Made by a program: the position numbers and the translations under genes. Of a DNA stretch of 32,488 nucleotides, positions 24,206 through 32,263 are shown piece by piece. Origin of the DNA: an uncultured Porphyromonadaceae bacterium. Its GTDB lineage: Bacteria; Bacteroidota; Bacteroidia; Bacteroidales; Muribaculaceae. The stretch is from contig CAMWSM010000026.1 in NCBI GenBank assembly GCA_947176915.1, forward strand, positions 1 to 32,488, written 5' to 3'. Position 1 is the stretch's first letter. Each line of letters begins with the position of its first letter. The notes under the pieces are model-generated. The model made no database searches. It worked only from the letters and a program-made list of their open reading frames with translations, and had not been told where the DNA came from.

Positions 24206-25861
24206 TTAATTATTAATCAATGTCGCTATGTCATTTTTCACAGTAGAGATAGTGCCGATATTGAATTTCTCCTGCAGCACCTTCAAAATGTCGGGAGTAA
24301 AGAATGCCGGGAGAGTCGGACCGGTGTGAATGTTCTGCACTCCAAGGTAAAGGAGAGCAAGAAGCACAATGACTGCCTTTTGCTCATACCATGCGATATT
24401 GAACACCAGAGGAAGGTCGTTTATGCTTTCCAGCTTGAACGCATCTTTCAGAGCCATTGCTATTCTCACGAGCGAATAGGAGTCATTGCATTGTCCGGCA
24501 TCAAGAACACGAGGAACACCCTCTATATCACCGAGAGGAAGCTTATTGTAACGATATTTGGCACACCCGGCAGTCAAAATCACGCAATCCTCCGGAAGAG
24601 CCTCCGCAAATTCAGTGTAATAACTGCGTGACGGGAAACGACCGTCGCAACCTGCCATAACGACAAACTTACGAATCTTCCCTCTCTGAATGAGATCCAC
24701 AATTTTTGGAGCAAGCTCAATCACCTGATGATGAGCAAAACCGCCAACAATCTCTCCATGCTCGATTTCTGTCGGAGGTGGACATGTCTTTGCCTTGGCA
24801 ATAACCTCAGAGAAATCATGCTTCCCTTCTGCGTCTTCTTCAATATGTGTGGTGCCAGGCATGTTTACAACTCCCAGAGTGTAAACACGATCCATGTAAG
24901 TGGTCTTAGGCCGTGGGGGAACTATACAGTTGGAAGTAAAGACAAAGCATCCGTTGAAAGTCTCAAACTCATCAACCTGCTTCCACCAAGCGTTTCCATA
25001 ATTGCCTGCGAAATGAGGATATTTCTTGAAGAATGGATAATATTGCCCGGGGAGCATCTCAGAGTGAGTATAGACATCCACTCCTGTGCCTGCTGTCTGT
25101 TCAAGAAGTTCTTCAAGATCATGAAGATCATGTCCGGAAATAAGGATACCCGGATTCTTACGCACACCTATGTCTACCTTAGTTATCTCCGGATTTCCGT
25201 AAGTGCCTGTATTGGCAGAATCAAGCAAAGCCATTGCCTTGACACCACCTTCTCCCATATAAAGCACAAGATTTACTAATTCCTCTACCGATATATCATC
25301 ACGGCTCACCTCTTTGAGCACTTTTTCTATATAAGCATAGACATCATCGTCCTCATATTTAAGATTGGCAGCATGCCGGGCGTAGGCGGCAGCTCCTTTG
25401 GCCCCATAAATGGCAAGCTGCTTCAGACCTCGCTTATCAGCATCCTGTTCAGCAAGCACACCTGTAACAGATTCCAGTTTGACATAGTCTTCCGGCTCTG
25501 CTTCAATAGAAACTTCCGGATTATCAGGAATCTTGATTCCCAGTTCTTCACATTTTGCCTTCAGCTCACGCTTCATTTGAAAAGCACGACGGATATAGCC
25601 GTCAAGAGAGGCATCATCGAAATTAGCATTAGTGATGGTTGTGAAAAGCGCGTCAATCACCTGATGACTGGCATCTTTCTGCGGAGCACCTGCCCCACGA
25701 AGAAGATCATTAAGGATTGCTACACCTCGTGTAGCATAAAGCAAGAGATCCATACGTCCCGAAGTAGCGGGAAGTTTGCCACAAACACCACGTAAAGTGC
25801 ATCCTGTGCCCTTTGCTGTCTCCTGACATTGGTAACAGAACATCTGAGGGTTAGTTTCCAT
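24206..25861 (-). CDS. hcp: Hybrid cluster protein, class I (hydroxylamine / nitric oxide reductase)
   Basis: Hcp contains a [4Fe-4S] cluster and the hybrid Fe-S-O cluster and protects anaerobes against nitric oxide and hydroxylamine. The 551-residue product begins [14 protein letters not shown] with Cys9, 12, 21 and 27, the CX2CX8CX5C spacing of class I enzymes, while enterobacterial class II uses CX2CX11CX6C. Hybrid-cluster ligands are recognisable as [47 protein letters not shown] and the C-terminal WYEQKAV (Glu and Lys). No separate hcr reductase gene is adjacent. It follows a cupin gene by 16 bp and, further upstream, a Fur-family regulator. A terminator ends the transcript. Confidence 0.95.
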   Translation of the reverse strand: METNPQMFCYQCQETAKGTGCTLRGVCGKLPATSGRMDLLLYATRGVAILNDLLRGAGAPQKDASHQVIDALFTTITNANFDDASLDGYIRRAFQMKRELKAKCEELGIKIPDNPEVSIEAEPEDYVKLESVTGVLAEQDADKRGLKQLAIYGAKGAAAYARHAANLKYEDDDVYAYIEKVLKEVSRDDISVEELVNLVLYMGEGGVKAMALLDSANTGTYGNPEITKVDIGVRKNPGILISGHDLHDLEELLEQTAGTGVDVYTHSEMLPGQYYPFFKKYPHFAGNYGNAWWKQVDEFETFNGCFVFTSNCIVPPRPKTTYMDRVYTLGVVNMPGTTHIEEDAEGKHDFSEVIAKAKTCPPPTEIEHGEIVGGFAHHQVIELAPKIVDLIQRGKIRKFVVMAGCDGRFPSRSYYTEFAEALPEDCVILTAGCAKYRYNKLPLGDIEGVPRVLDAGQCNDSYSLVRIAMALKDAFKLESINDLPLVFNIAWYEQKAVIVLLALLYLGVQNIHTGPTLPAFFTPDILKVLQEKFNIGTISTVKNDIATLINN

Positions 25862-25877
25862 AGTATTTTTGATAAGT

Positions 25878-26207
25878 TTACGGTTTAACTTTGATAAGCA
25901 TCAGCTTAGAATCAGCATTAGCCTTGACGCTGTGTTGCACGTCGGCTCCCATAAGAAGAAATTCACCGGCTTTGAGAAGATGTGGCTTACCGAGCATCGT
26001 AAACTCGATTTCACCTTCGATTACATTCACCATCACCTCTGCCGGAGCTGTATGTGTATCAAGTTTCTGACCGGCCTTAAACCCAACGAGCACTACACCA
26101 CCATTGGCGTTTGAGAAAATATTCTGAAAATGCACCCGGTCTTCGCCACATTCAATCTGCTTGGCGAGCTCATGAACTTCGCCAAACTTAAATTCCGTAT
26201 CAATCAT
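25878..26207 (-). CDS. Small cupin-domain protein, upstream partner of hcp
   Basis: A single-domain cupin of 109 residues without signal peptide. Cupin motif 1 is [20 protein letters not shown] (46-65), with His52 and Glu57 but no second His of the usual HxH; motif 2 is [14 protein letters not shown] (81-94) with His92. Metal binding is therefore possible but may be atypical. The substrate is unknown. It starts the cupin-hcp pair (16-bp gap), so a role in nitrosative or oxidative stress is suggested by context, not by sequence. Confidence 0.8.
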   Translation of the reverse strand: MIDTEFKFGEVHELAKQIECGEDRVHFQNIFSNANGGVVLVGFKAGQKLDTHTAPAEVMVNVIEGEIEFTMLGKPHLLKAGEFLLMGADVQHSVKANADSKLMLIKVKP

Positions 26208-26249
26208 AGTTTTGATAAAATTAAGATATTAGAAGTTTACAATAGTAAA

Positions 26250-26264
26250 AGGAATTCTATTCCT
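26250..26264 (-). promoter_or_regulatory. Candidate operator upstream of cupin-hcp
   Basis: AGGAATT-C-TATTCCT is a 7-1-7 inverted repeat with one mismatched pair. It lies 2-3 bp upstream of a -7-like box, TACTATTG on the minus strand (26240-26247, one mismatch). The overlap with the core promoter suggests a repressor site. Its half-sites do not point the same way as those of the HMA operator, so the same protein may not bind both. Confidence 0.4.
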
Positions 26265-26315
26265 CTATATCTATAACTACAACGGCTATCCCGCGCTTAT
26301 GGTTCATGTCTGCAT

Positions 26316-26741
26316 CTACCCCTTTCCACACTTGGGACAGAATCCTTTCAATACATAATTGACAGCCCTGAGCGTGTATCCTTCCGGCAATTTCACTTCC
26401 GGCACTTTTACATCTTCAATACATATTGTCTCCTTACATTTTTCGCAATAGAAATGCACATGCTGGTCGCTTATATGATGATGATCCACACTCAGACAAA
26501 TCTCATATTTGACTGAGCGGCTGCCATCCTCTATTACATGAACGAGATCCTTGGAAGCAAAGAGTTCGAGAACGCGGAAAATGCTGGCCCTATCCATAGG
26601 ATCAAGTTCTATCTCAAGGTCAGCAAGGCTCAAAGGATGATTGTAGATCATCAATTGTTTTGCCACAAGAATACGATTTGGAGTAGGTTTTACACCCCGC
26701 GCTACAAGAAACCTTTCTACTTCTGAGGAATTAGATTTCAT
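26316..26741 (-). CDS. Fur-family metal- or peroxide-responsive repressor
   Basis: A 141-residue winged-helix regulator. The DNA-binding part (1-82) contains KPTPNRILVAKQL and the recognition helix region MDRASIFRVLELF; the dimerisation part has DHHHISDQHVHFYC with several metal-binding His (87-89, 94, 96), and two CxxC pairs (Cys99/102, Cys135/138) typical of the structural zinc site. Fur, Zur and PerR subtypes cannot be separated by eye. It lies between a peroxide/NO gene pair (cupin-hcp, same strand) and a divergent zinc/cadmium export operon carrying a 7-1-7 operator, so either PerR-like or zinc-related sensing would fit. Its promoter is about 87 nt upstream of the ATG. Confidence 0.9.
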   Translation of the reverse strand: MKSNSSEVERFLVARGVKPTPNRILVAKQLMIYNHPLSLADLEIELDPMDRASIFRVLELFASKDLVHVIEDGSRSVKYEICLSVDHHHISDQHVHFYCEKCKETICIEDVKVPEVKLPEGYTLRAVNYVLKGFCPKCGKG

Positions 26742-26786
26742 AATTTATTCATTAGTAAATAAAAAGGCTCAACCATATAAACAGAA

Positions 26787-26806
26787 TCCTATAAATATAA
26801 ATAGGA
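26787..26806 (-). promoter_or_regulatory. Inverted repeat in the leader of the Fur-family gene
   Basis: TCCTAT (26787-26792) and ATAGGA (26801-26806) flank an 8-bp AT spacer. It falls inside the predicted leader of the regulator gene. It could be an autoregulatory site or chance in AT-rich DNA. Confidence 0.25.
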
Positions 26807-26833
26807 AGCCGGGCCTTATTAGGTAATTACATG

Positions 26834-26841
26834 CAAAATTA
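26834..26841 (-). promoter_or_regulatory. -7 box of the Fur-family gene
   Basis: TAATTTTG on the minus strand. Transcription would start near 26828, inside the 8-bp palindrome GTAATTAC (26823-26830), leaving an ~87-nt leader. No -33 TTG is placed with confidence. Confidence 0.45.
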
Positions 26842-26929
26842 CAAATTAAAATTCTTATACCTCCTTACAGCCCGCATAATATTATGAAGAGAATGTAAAA
26901 AATGCAATACGGTTGCAGGAATATGTTCG

Positions 26930-26937
26930 TAACTTTG
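26930..26937 (+). promoter_or_regulatory. -7 box of the HMA / P-type ATPase operon
   Basis: TAACTTTG followed by CA, an exact TAnnTTTG match. A TTG at 26913-26915 lies 14 bp upstream, shorter than usual. Transcription would start near 26943, placing the inverted repeat at 26952-26966 in the first 25 nt of the transcript. Confidence 0.6.
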
Positions 26938-26951
26938 CAGCGTGAAATAAA

Positions 26952-26966
26952 ATTCCACGGTGGAAT
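26952..26966 (+). promoter_or_regulatory. 7-1-7 inverted repeat, candidate Fur-family operator
   Basis: ATTCCAC-G-GTGGAAT is a perfect 7-1-7 palindrome, the architecture used by Fur, PerR and Zur boxes, though the bases are not the classic GATAATGATAATC type. It sits just downstream of the predicted start, where a bound protein would block transcription. The adjacent, divergent Fur-family gene is the obvious candidate regulator. Confidence 0.6.
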
Positions 26967-26993
26967 AGCCGTAAAAATTAAAAATAAAATAAT

Positions 26994-27209
26994 ATGAAAA
27001 AATCATTCAAAATAGAGGTGGATTGTGCAAACTGCGCAAATCTCGTGGAGGAAGCCGCTAAGAAAGTGGAAGGCGTTAAGGATGCAAATATATCTTTTAT
27101 GACCCAGAAAATGAAGGTGGAATTTGAGGAAGGTGCTGATCCGGAGACTGTAATGGCTGAAATTATCAAGAAAGCAAAGAAAATCGAACCCGATTTTGAA
27201 ATACTTTAA
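26994..27209 (+). CDS. HMA-domain heavy-metal binding protein
   Basis: A 71-residue free-standing heavy-metal-associated domain with the beta-alpha-beta-beta-alpha-beta pattern. The metal site is DCANC (Cys12 with Asp10 and Cys15, counting from ATG 26994), close to the D/M-x-C-x-x-C loop of zinc- and cadmium-specific domains; the Asp before the motif favours divalent metals over copper. The sequence is acidic in the second half and has no signal peptide. It precedes the P-type ATPase gene, which lacks its own N-terminal HMA domain, so it most likely acts as that pump's detached metal-binding domain. A hairpin terminator-like element lies between them. Confidence 0.88.
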   Translation: MKKSFKIEVDCANCANLVEEAAKKVEGVKDANISFMTQKMKVEFEEGADPETVMAEIIKKAKKIEPDFEIL

Positions 27210-27220
27210 AATATCCCCCT

Positions 27221-27250
27221 CAGCCTGAATCCCATCAGGCTGTTCTTTTT
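27221..27250 (+). terminator. Intercistronic terminator or attenuator between HMA and ATPase genes
   Basis: CAGCCTGA (27221-27228) pairs with TCAGGCTG (27235-27242), loop ATCCCA, followed by TTCTTTTT. This is a standard intrinsic terminator, 11 bp after the HMA stop and 37 bp before the ATPase ATG. No promoter box was recognised between them, so it probably reduces ATPase expression relative to the HMA protein. Confidence 0.7.
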
Positions 27251-27286
27251 CTCCTCTGTTGTAAAAACAATAACCCCCAAACGATT

Positions 27287-29197
27287 ATGAATAACAAACA
27301 ACGCAAAATGCTGACTCGCATCATCATCGCCATAGTGATGACGATTGCCCTTCAGTTTTTTGAACTTACAGGGTGGCTGCGGTTGTCTCTTTATCTTGTT
27401 GTCTACCTGATTATCGGCTATGATATTCTCAAAAAGGCTTGGAAAGGTATTCTCAACGGACGTGTGTTTGACGAGAATTTCCTCATGGTGGTAGCCACTA
27501 TCGGCGCCTTCGCGCTTGCCATTTATGAGAAAAGCGGTGATTATCTCGAGGCAATCGCCGTGATGCTTTTCTATCAGATTGGTGAATTTTTCCAAAGTTA
27601 TGCTGTCGGGAAAAGCAGAAAGGATATTGCCGCTCTTATGGATATCCGTCCGGACTATGCCAATATTGAAAAAGATGGCAAATTAGAGAAAGTCGATCCG
27701 GACGAAGTGGAAATCGGGGATATTATAGTAGTAAAGCCGGGAGAGAAAGTACCTATTGACGGAGTCGTTGTCAGTGGCTCCTCAACATTGAATACCTCAG
27801 CTTTAACAGGAGAGTCACTACCTAAAGAGGTAAGCAAGGGTGATGAAGTTATAAGCGGATGCCTGAATGAAACAGGGCTGCTGAAGATTCGCACCACCAA
27901 AGATTTCAGTGAGTCAACGGTCTCGAAAATCCTTGAGATGGTTGAGGATTCATCCACAAGAAAAGCCAAATCGGAAAACTTTATCTCACGTTTTGCCAGG
28001 GTTTACACCCCTGCTGTCTGCTATGGAGCATTGGCATTAGCTCTCCTCCCTCCCCTTTTCATGGTAATATTTATGGGCTCTCCCCTCTCTTTCTCCACCT
28101 TTGAGACTTGGATATATCGTGCTCTGGTATTCCTTGTTATAAGCTGCCCGTGTGCCCTCGTAATAAGTATTCCATTGACATTTTTTGCCGGAATCGGGGG
28201 TGCCAGTCGTGAAGGCATCCTTCTGAAAGGGGGAAATATCCTTGAGGCTCTCACGAAAGTGAAGACTGTGGTATTCGATAAGACCGGAACTCTCACTAAG
28301 GGTGTATTTGAAGTAAACGCCTGCCATGACGGTGATGACCACGACTTGACAAAAGAACGGGAGAAATTACTTGAGTATGCCGCGATAGCCGAATCAGTCT
28401 CCTCCCATCCGATAGCCTCTGCGATTCGCAATGCCTTCGGTAAAGAGATCGACAACAATCGACTGAAGGATATCAAGGAACTCAGTGGAAAAGGGATCAT
28501 CGCTGTCATTGACGGTAAGGAGATAGCTGTTGGAAATGACAAGCTTATGCAACAGCAAGGCATCCAGCCCTGCAGATGCCACCTTCCCGGCACAATCGTG
28601 CACGTCTCTGTTAATGGCAACTATGCCGGACATATTGTCTTAGGCGATATCGTTAAGGAGGATGCTCAGCAGGCAATTTCCGAACTCAAGGCAGGGGAGA
28701 TTGAAAAAACTGTAATGCTGACCGGAGATGCCCGGAAGGTAGCGGAAAATATCGCTGCCAGTTTGGGAGTCGATGAGATATACAGCGAGTTGCTGCCCGG
28801 TGATAAAGTGAAGCATATCGAACGCCTTATAAAGGCTTCTCCAAAGGATGCCAAAGTGGCATACGCGGGAGATGGCATAAACGACGCTCCTGTCTTGGGA
28901 CGTGCTGATTTAGGAATAGCGATGGGGATGATAGGAAGCGATGCGGCGATTGAAGCAGCCGATATAGTCCTTATGGATGACAATCCGCGAAAGATAGCCA
29001 AGGCAATCCGCATTTCAAAAAAATGTATGCGTATTGTTTGGGAGAATATCATTATGGCGATAGGCATTAAAGGCATTTGCCTCGTATTGAGCATCTTCGG
29101 AATAGTCAATATGTGGCTTGCGATTTTCGCGGATGTAGGCGTGATGATTCTTGCAGTGCTAAACGCCATCCGCGCCATGTATGTGAGAAAAATATGA
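27287..29197 (+). CDS. Zinc/cadmium/lead-exporting P1B-type ATPase (ZntA-like, no HMA domain)
   Basis: An inner-membrane pump using ATP to export soft divalent metals. Of its 636 residues, membrane helices lie near 12-45, 62-105, 240-300 and 590-630. Signature motifs are the actuator TGES (174-177), the CPC metal motif (287-289) in SCPCALV, phosphorylation DKTGTLT (331-337), MLTGDA, and GDGINDAPVLGRADLGIAMG. The last helices contain IKGICLV and ADVGVMILAVLNAIRAM, with the Lys and Asp pair typical of the zinc/cadmium group (P1B-2) rather than the copper group. An N-terminal metal-binding domain is missing and is replaced by the separate upstream HMA protein. A His/Asp-rich loop (about 345-353) and CRCH in the nucleotide domain are additional possible metal contacts. 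Confidence 0.93.
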   Translation: MNNKQRKMLTRIIIAIVMTIALQFFELTGWLRLSLYLVVYLIIGYDILKKAWKGILNGRVFDENFLMVVATIGAFALAIYEKSGDYLEAIAVMLFYQIGEFFQSYAVGKSRKDIAALMDIRPDYANIEKDGKLEKVDPDEVEIGDIIVVKPGEKVPIDGVVVSGSSTLNTSALTGESLPKEVSKGDEVISGCLNETGLLKIRTTKDFSESTVSKILEMVEDSSTRKAKSENFISRFARVYTPAVCYGALALALLPPLFMVIFMGSPLSFSTFETWIYRALVFLVISCPCALVISIPLTFFAGIGGASREGILLKGGNILEALTKVKTVVFDKTGTLTKGVFEVNACHDGDDHDLTKEREKLLEYAAIAESVSSHPIASAIRNAFGKEIDNNRLKDIKELSGKGIIAVIDGKEIAVGNDKLMQQQGIQPCRCHLPGTIVHVSVNGNYAGHIVLGDIVKEDAQQAISELKAGEIEKTVMLTGDARKVAENIAASLGVDEIYSELLPGDKVKHIERLIKASPKDAKVAYAGDGINDAPVLGRADLGIAMGMIGSDAAIEAADIVLMDDNPRKIAKAIRISKKCMRIVWENIIMAIGIKGICLVLSIFGIVNMWLAIFADVGVMILAVLNAIRAMYVRKI

Positions 29198-29234
29198 TTA
29201 GCCTCGGGTAATATCGCCTTAGTTGCAAGTTTTT

Positions 29235-29274
29235 AAAGAGGATAATGGTTGACTTGTCAACCATTATCCTCTTT
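29235..29274. terminator. Perfect 40-bp inverted repeat: ATPase terminator and possible MarR operator
   Basis: Two perfect 19-bp arms (29235-29253 and 29256-29274) are separated by TT; the hairpin closes on a CTTG loop. The right arm ends in TTT followed by CTGTTGTT, so it can terminate the ATPase transcript. The centre GGTTGAC-TT-GTCAACC is also a symmetrical site of the size bound by MarR dimers, 20 bp upstream of the marR-family ATG. Confidence 0.7.
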
Positions 29275-29293
29275 CTGTTGTTATATATACAGA

Positions 29294-29731
29294 ATGGAAA
29301 AAGGAATCAAAAATATTGAATCTCCGGCTTTAGGTTGCCTTCTCGGGACAGCCTATCAAACTCTCCTTGGTAAATTGGGGAAAGCCCTGAAAGATGCCTC
29401 TCTTGATATCAACACAAGCGATTATCTCGTTTTGAGAGCTATCTATTCCAAAGAGGGCCTTCAACAATGTGAGATTGCTGAGATGATTGGTAAAGATAAG
29501 GCTGCCGTATGCAGATGCGTATCGGGTCTCGAAAAGAAGGGTCTTGTAAAGACTGTGAGCATAAGCCATAAATGCCTCAAGGTGTTCCCCTCTCAAAGAG
29601 GATTAGAGATTAAGGAAAGGATTCTGGGGGTGGCTCAACTGAGGCACGACGCTCTTCTTGACCTCACGACTAAGGAAGAGTTGGCAACCTTCATACGGGT
29701 GCTGGAGAAGATTATTGAATCCGATTCCTGA
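29294..29731 (+). CDS. MarR-family transcriptional regulator, cysteine-rich
   Basis: A 145-residue winged-helix repressor from ATG 29294; the longer frame from 29249 starts inside the 40-bp repeat and is rejected. The central part shows DYLVLRAIYSKEGLQQCEIAEMIGKDKAAVCRCVSGLEKKGLV (in part, about 43-85), the MarR helix-turn-helix and wing. Five cysteines (15, 59, 73, 75, 94), including a Cys-Arg-Cys in the recognition helix region, are unusual and suit redox or electrophile sensing as in OhrR/MhqR-type members. It heads a run with frnE-like, MBL-fold and Old Yellow Enzyme genes, which it may control together with itself through the inverted repeat upstream. Confidence 0.85.
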   Translation: MEKGIKNIESPALGCLLGTAYQTLLGKLGKALKDASLDINTSDYLVLRAIYSKEGLQQCEIAEMIGKDKAAVCRCVSGLEKKGLVKTVSISHKCLKVFPSQRGLEIKERILGVAQLRHDALLDLTTKEELATFIRVLEKIIESDS

Positions 29732-29792
29732 AAAAGATTTTTATAAACTTCTATATAACCATAATCAATTAACTAAGAAAGGAAACACAACT

Positions 29793-30512
29793 ATGATGAC
29801 ACTCACAATTTGGAGCGACTTTGCTTGTCCTTACTGCTACATCGGCGAAACTCGCCTGCAGAATGCAATCGAAGAACTTGGTCTTAAGGATGATGTTGTT
29901 ATCGATTTCAGGGCCTTTGAGCTCGATCCGACAGCCCCGAAAGAGGTTACCACAACCACCCCGGAGCGTTTTGCGAAGAAATATGGTCTTTCTCTCGAGG
30001 GAGCAAAAGAGCAGATTGAGCAGATCTCCTCTCTCGGCAGGGAATTGGGTATTGACTTCAATTATGCCACCACCCTCTATTCCAACACACGCGATGCCCA
30101 CCGCCTTATGAAACTTGCGGAAGCAAAATATGACCGTGAGACGGTAGGCCGTCTTAATGAGGCTCTCTTCAAGGCATATTTTGTTGAGAATCTTGTGCTT
30201 TCCGATCATCAAGTGCTTCTTGCAAAAGGCGTTGAAGCAGGACTTAAAGAGGAGGACTTAAAGGAGGTGCTTGATTCGGATAAATATGATGATGAAGTTC
30301 GTTTCGATGAGCGCGAAGCTATGATGAGAGGTATTCGTGGGGTGCCTTATATTGTCTTCAATGGCGGCTTCGCCGTTCCGGGCGCAATGTCTACAGATGG
30401 CTTCAAATCCGCTCTTGAGCGTGAGCTGAAGCGACAGGAGAAGGAAGCTGAAGCAGGTAAAGAGACCGAACGACCCCATCAATGTGGACCAGACGGCTGC
30501 CAGCTGCTCTAA
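29793..30512 (+). CDS. DsbA-family oxidoreductase of the FrnE type
   Basis: A cytoplasmic (no signal peptide) thioredoxin-fold thiol-disulfide oxidoreductase of 239 residues. The active site is SDFACPYCYIGE with Cys12 and Cys15; the inserted helical domain runs about 45-150, and the cis-Pro region is GIRGVPYIVFNG. The C-terminus ends HQCGPDGCQLL, a CX4C pair (Cys231/Cys236), the second redox motif known from FrnE of Deinococcus, where it contributes to disulfide isomerase activity and oxidative-stress resistance. ATG 29793 (or 29796) is chosen over the upstream frame at 29658, which overlaps the marR gene. The A/G-rich AAGAAAGGAAACAC lies just upstream. Probably co-transcribed with marR. Confidence 0.9.
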   Translation: MMTLTIWSDFACPYCYIGETRLQNAIEELGLKDDVVIDFRAFELDPTAPKEVTTTTPERFAKKYGLSLEGAKEQIEQISSLGRELGIDFNYATTLYSNTRDAHRLMKLAEAKYDRETVGRLNEALFKAYFVENLVLSDHQVLLAKGVEAGLKEEDLKEVLDSDKYDDEVRFDEREAMMRGIRGVPYIVFNGGFAVPGAMSTDGFKSALERELKRQEKEAEAGKETERPHQCGPDGCQLL

Positions 30513-30551
30513 TATGCCTTTAATATGATTTAAAGAGAAAGGAAGCAAACT

Positions 30552-31175
30552 ATGATTAAGGAATTGCAAGTAACGGGAGTCTATACCACTAATACTTATT
30601 TCTACATTGACTCCCATTCAAAAGCCGGATTCCTGATAGATCCCGGAGCACAGGCAGGACTTATATATGACGCCATAGTCAGAAATGGATGGAAAATTGA
30701 GAAAATTCTCCTTACCCACGGTCATTTCGATCATTTCGGAGCTGCGGAAGTATTGCGGGAAAAACTTGTGGCTCCAATCTACATTTATCCCGAAGATGCG
30801 TCATATCTTACCGACCCCTATTTGAATCTCAGTGGCAATTACGGTGGAATCAAAGTTACCCATTATGAGGAACTCTATGACGGGGAAGAGATTCGGCTGA
30901 AGGAAAACAACGGTTTTTATCTGAAAGTGATACATACTCCGGGTCATACTCCGGGTTCGGTAACTTTCTGGTCTCCGGAAGAGAAAGCAGCCTTCGTGGG
31001 GGATCTTCTGTATCAGCATGGTCCGGGACTTACCAACTTCCCTGGAGGTAATCGAAGGATTCTGGAGCAATCAATAATAGACAGGATTCTGACTTTGCCG
31101 GAAGATACGGTTTTGCTTTCGGGTCACTCCTCTCCTATTACCGTAGCGGAAGAACGCCGCCTTCTATTAGGATAA
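30552..31175 (+). CDS. Metallo-beta-lactamase-fold hydrolase (glyoxalase II-like)
   Basis: A zinc hydrolase of 207 residues. The metal-binding motif is THGHFDH (55-61: His56, His58, Asp60, His61); further ligands are His132 in HTPGHTPGS, Asp151 in VGDLLY and His192 in LSGH. This is the minimal single-domain form of the hydroxyacylglutathione hydrolase-like group, and lacks the glutathione-binding C-terminal domain of true glyoxalase II, so a different thioester or persulfide-type substrate is likely. Neighbouring genes suggest removal of products from aldehyde or quinone stress; this is inference. An AGAGAAAGGAAGC stretch precedes the ATG, which lies 39 bp after the frnE-like stop. Confidence 0.88.
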   Translation: MIKELQVTGVYTTNTYFYIDSHSKAGFLIDPGAQAGLIYDAIVRNGWKIEKILLTHGHFDHFGAAEVLREKLVAPIYIYPEDASYLTDPYLNLSGNYGGIKVTHYEELYDGEEIRLKENNGFYLKVIHTPGHTPGSVTFWSPEEKAAFVGDLLYQHGPGLTNFPGGNRRILEQSIIDRILTLPEDTVLLSGHSSPITVAEERRLLLG

Positions 31176-31204
31176 CTGATCTCAACCTTAGATGATAATA
31201 TAAT

Positions 31205-32254
31205 ATGGACGCTATGATACTGACTTCTGCTCCCATAGGAAAACTGAAAGCCAAAAACCGAATCATCCGCAGTGCAACAAACGATCATCTCGGAAATCCG
31301 GACGGCACAGTAAGCGATGCAGAAATAGATATGTATGAAACCCTCGCCCGAAATGAGATAGGAACTATTATCACTGGACACTTAAGCGTGAGTCCGAATC
31401 TCGATTATAGGGCGGATGAGATGCAGCTCTGCATTGGCGATGATAAATATATCGAAGGATTGAGCAGAATCCCTGAGATAATACATAAATTTGATTCAAT
31501 CGCTATCGCTCAGCTATCGCATGCCGGTCCGAAAGGGTTGCATCCTATTGATTTCAATCAACTCTCCACTGATGAGATGGAGAAAATCAGAGACTGGTTT
31601 GTGGAGGCTGCTGCAAGAGCGCAGAAAGCCGGATTCGATGGGGTGCAGATACACATTGCCCACTGGTATCTTCTTCAAGCCGTTGTCAATCCCGACCTTA
31701 ATCAGCGTAAGGACAAATATGGCGGTTCAAAAGAGGACGACATACGTCTTCCTGTGGAGATTGTCGAAGGCATTTCACAGAGATGTGGAGAAGATTTTCC
31801 AATTCTTGTCAAGATGAATGTCCATAACACCCTTGAAGGAATTGACGATGACGATCTTATTGAATATTATTCTGACCGTCTTCATCAATCCGGTGTTGTA
31901 TTGGTGGAATTAAGCGGCACGGATTTCACAAGAAAAGACAGAAAGGCAGAACTATATTATATTGAAGAGGCTCGAAAATTGAAGAACGCACTTCCTATGC
32001 TCCCAATGTCGCTCGTAGGAGGAATCTTCAGTAAAGAGACAATTGAGAAGGCTTTAGAGGTAACTGAGTTTACTTCCCTTTCCCGCACTCTCCTGACCCA
32101 GCCTGATTTTTTAACGAAAATCAGGAATGGAGAGATTGACAAGTCCCGGTGCATCCATTGCAACAAATGTTTCGAGATATTCGCCACAAAATATGAACGT
32201 TGTGTGTTTGGACCTGTAATTCATAAACTGGAGGAAAACTTCCAGAAAAACTGA
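31205..32254 (+). CDS. Old Yellow Enzyme-family flavin oxidoreductase with C-terminal Cys cluster
   Basis: An FMN-dependent TIM barrel reducing activated C=C bonds of enals, enones or quinones with NAD(P)H. The 349-residue product has KNRIIRSATNDHLGNPDG at the start, IAQLSHAGPKG, the substrate-binding His pair in VQIHIAHWYLLQ, and NPDLNQRKDKYGGS. SLVGGIF and SLSRTLLTQPDF cover the FMN-phosphate region. Unlike YqjM/NemA proteins it ends with Cys316, 319, 322 and 333 (CX2CX2CX10C), close to the [4Fe-4S] spacing of trimethylamine dehydrogenase-type members, but the second (FAD/NAD) domain is absent. It is the last gene of the cluster, followed by a strong terminator. Confidence 0.88.
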   Translation: MDAMILTSAPIGKLKAKNRIIRSATNDHLGNPDGTVSDAEIDMYETLARNEIGTIITGHLSVSPNLDYRADEMQLCIGDDKYIEGLSRIPEIIHKFDSIAIAQLSHAGPKGLHPIDFNQLSTDEMEKIRDWFVEAAARAQKAGFDGVQIHIAHWYLLQAVVNPDLNQRKDKYGGSKEDDIRLPVEIVEGISQRCGEDFPILVKMNVHNTLEGIDDDDLIEYYSDRLHQSGVVLVELSGTDFTRKDRKAELYYIEEARKLKNALPMLPMSLVGGIFSKETIEKALEVTEFTSLSRTLLTQPDFLTKIRNGEIDKSRCIHCNKCFEIFATKYERCVFGPVIHKLEENFQKN

Positions 32255-32263
32255 CCCTCTTAC

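Noticed and set aside
28021..29178. Antisense frames (199 and 170 codons) within the P-type ATPase gene
   Set aside because: They are reverse readings of conserved ATPase motifs.
29249..29293. Upstream start of the marR frame
   Set aside because: It begins inside the 40-bp inverted repeat and adds 15 residues unlike MarR N-termini.
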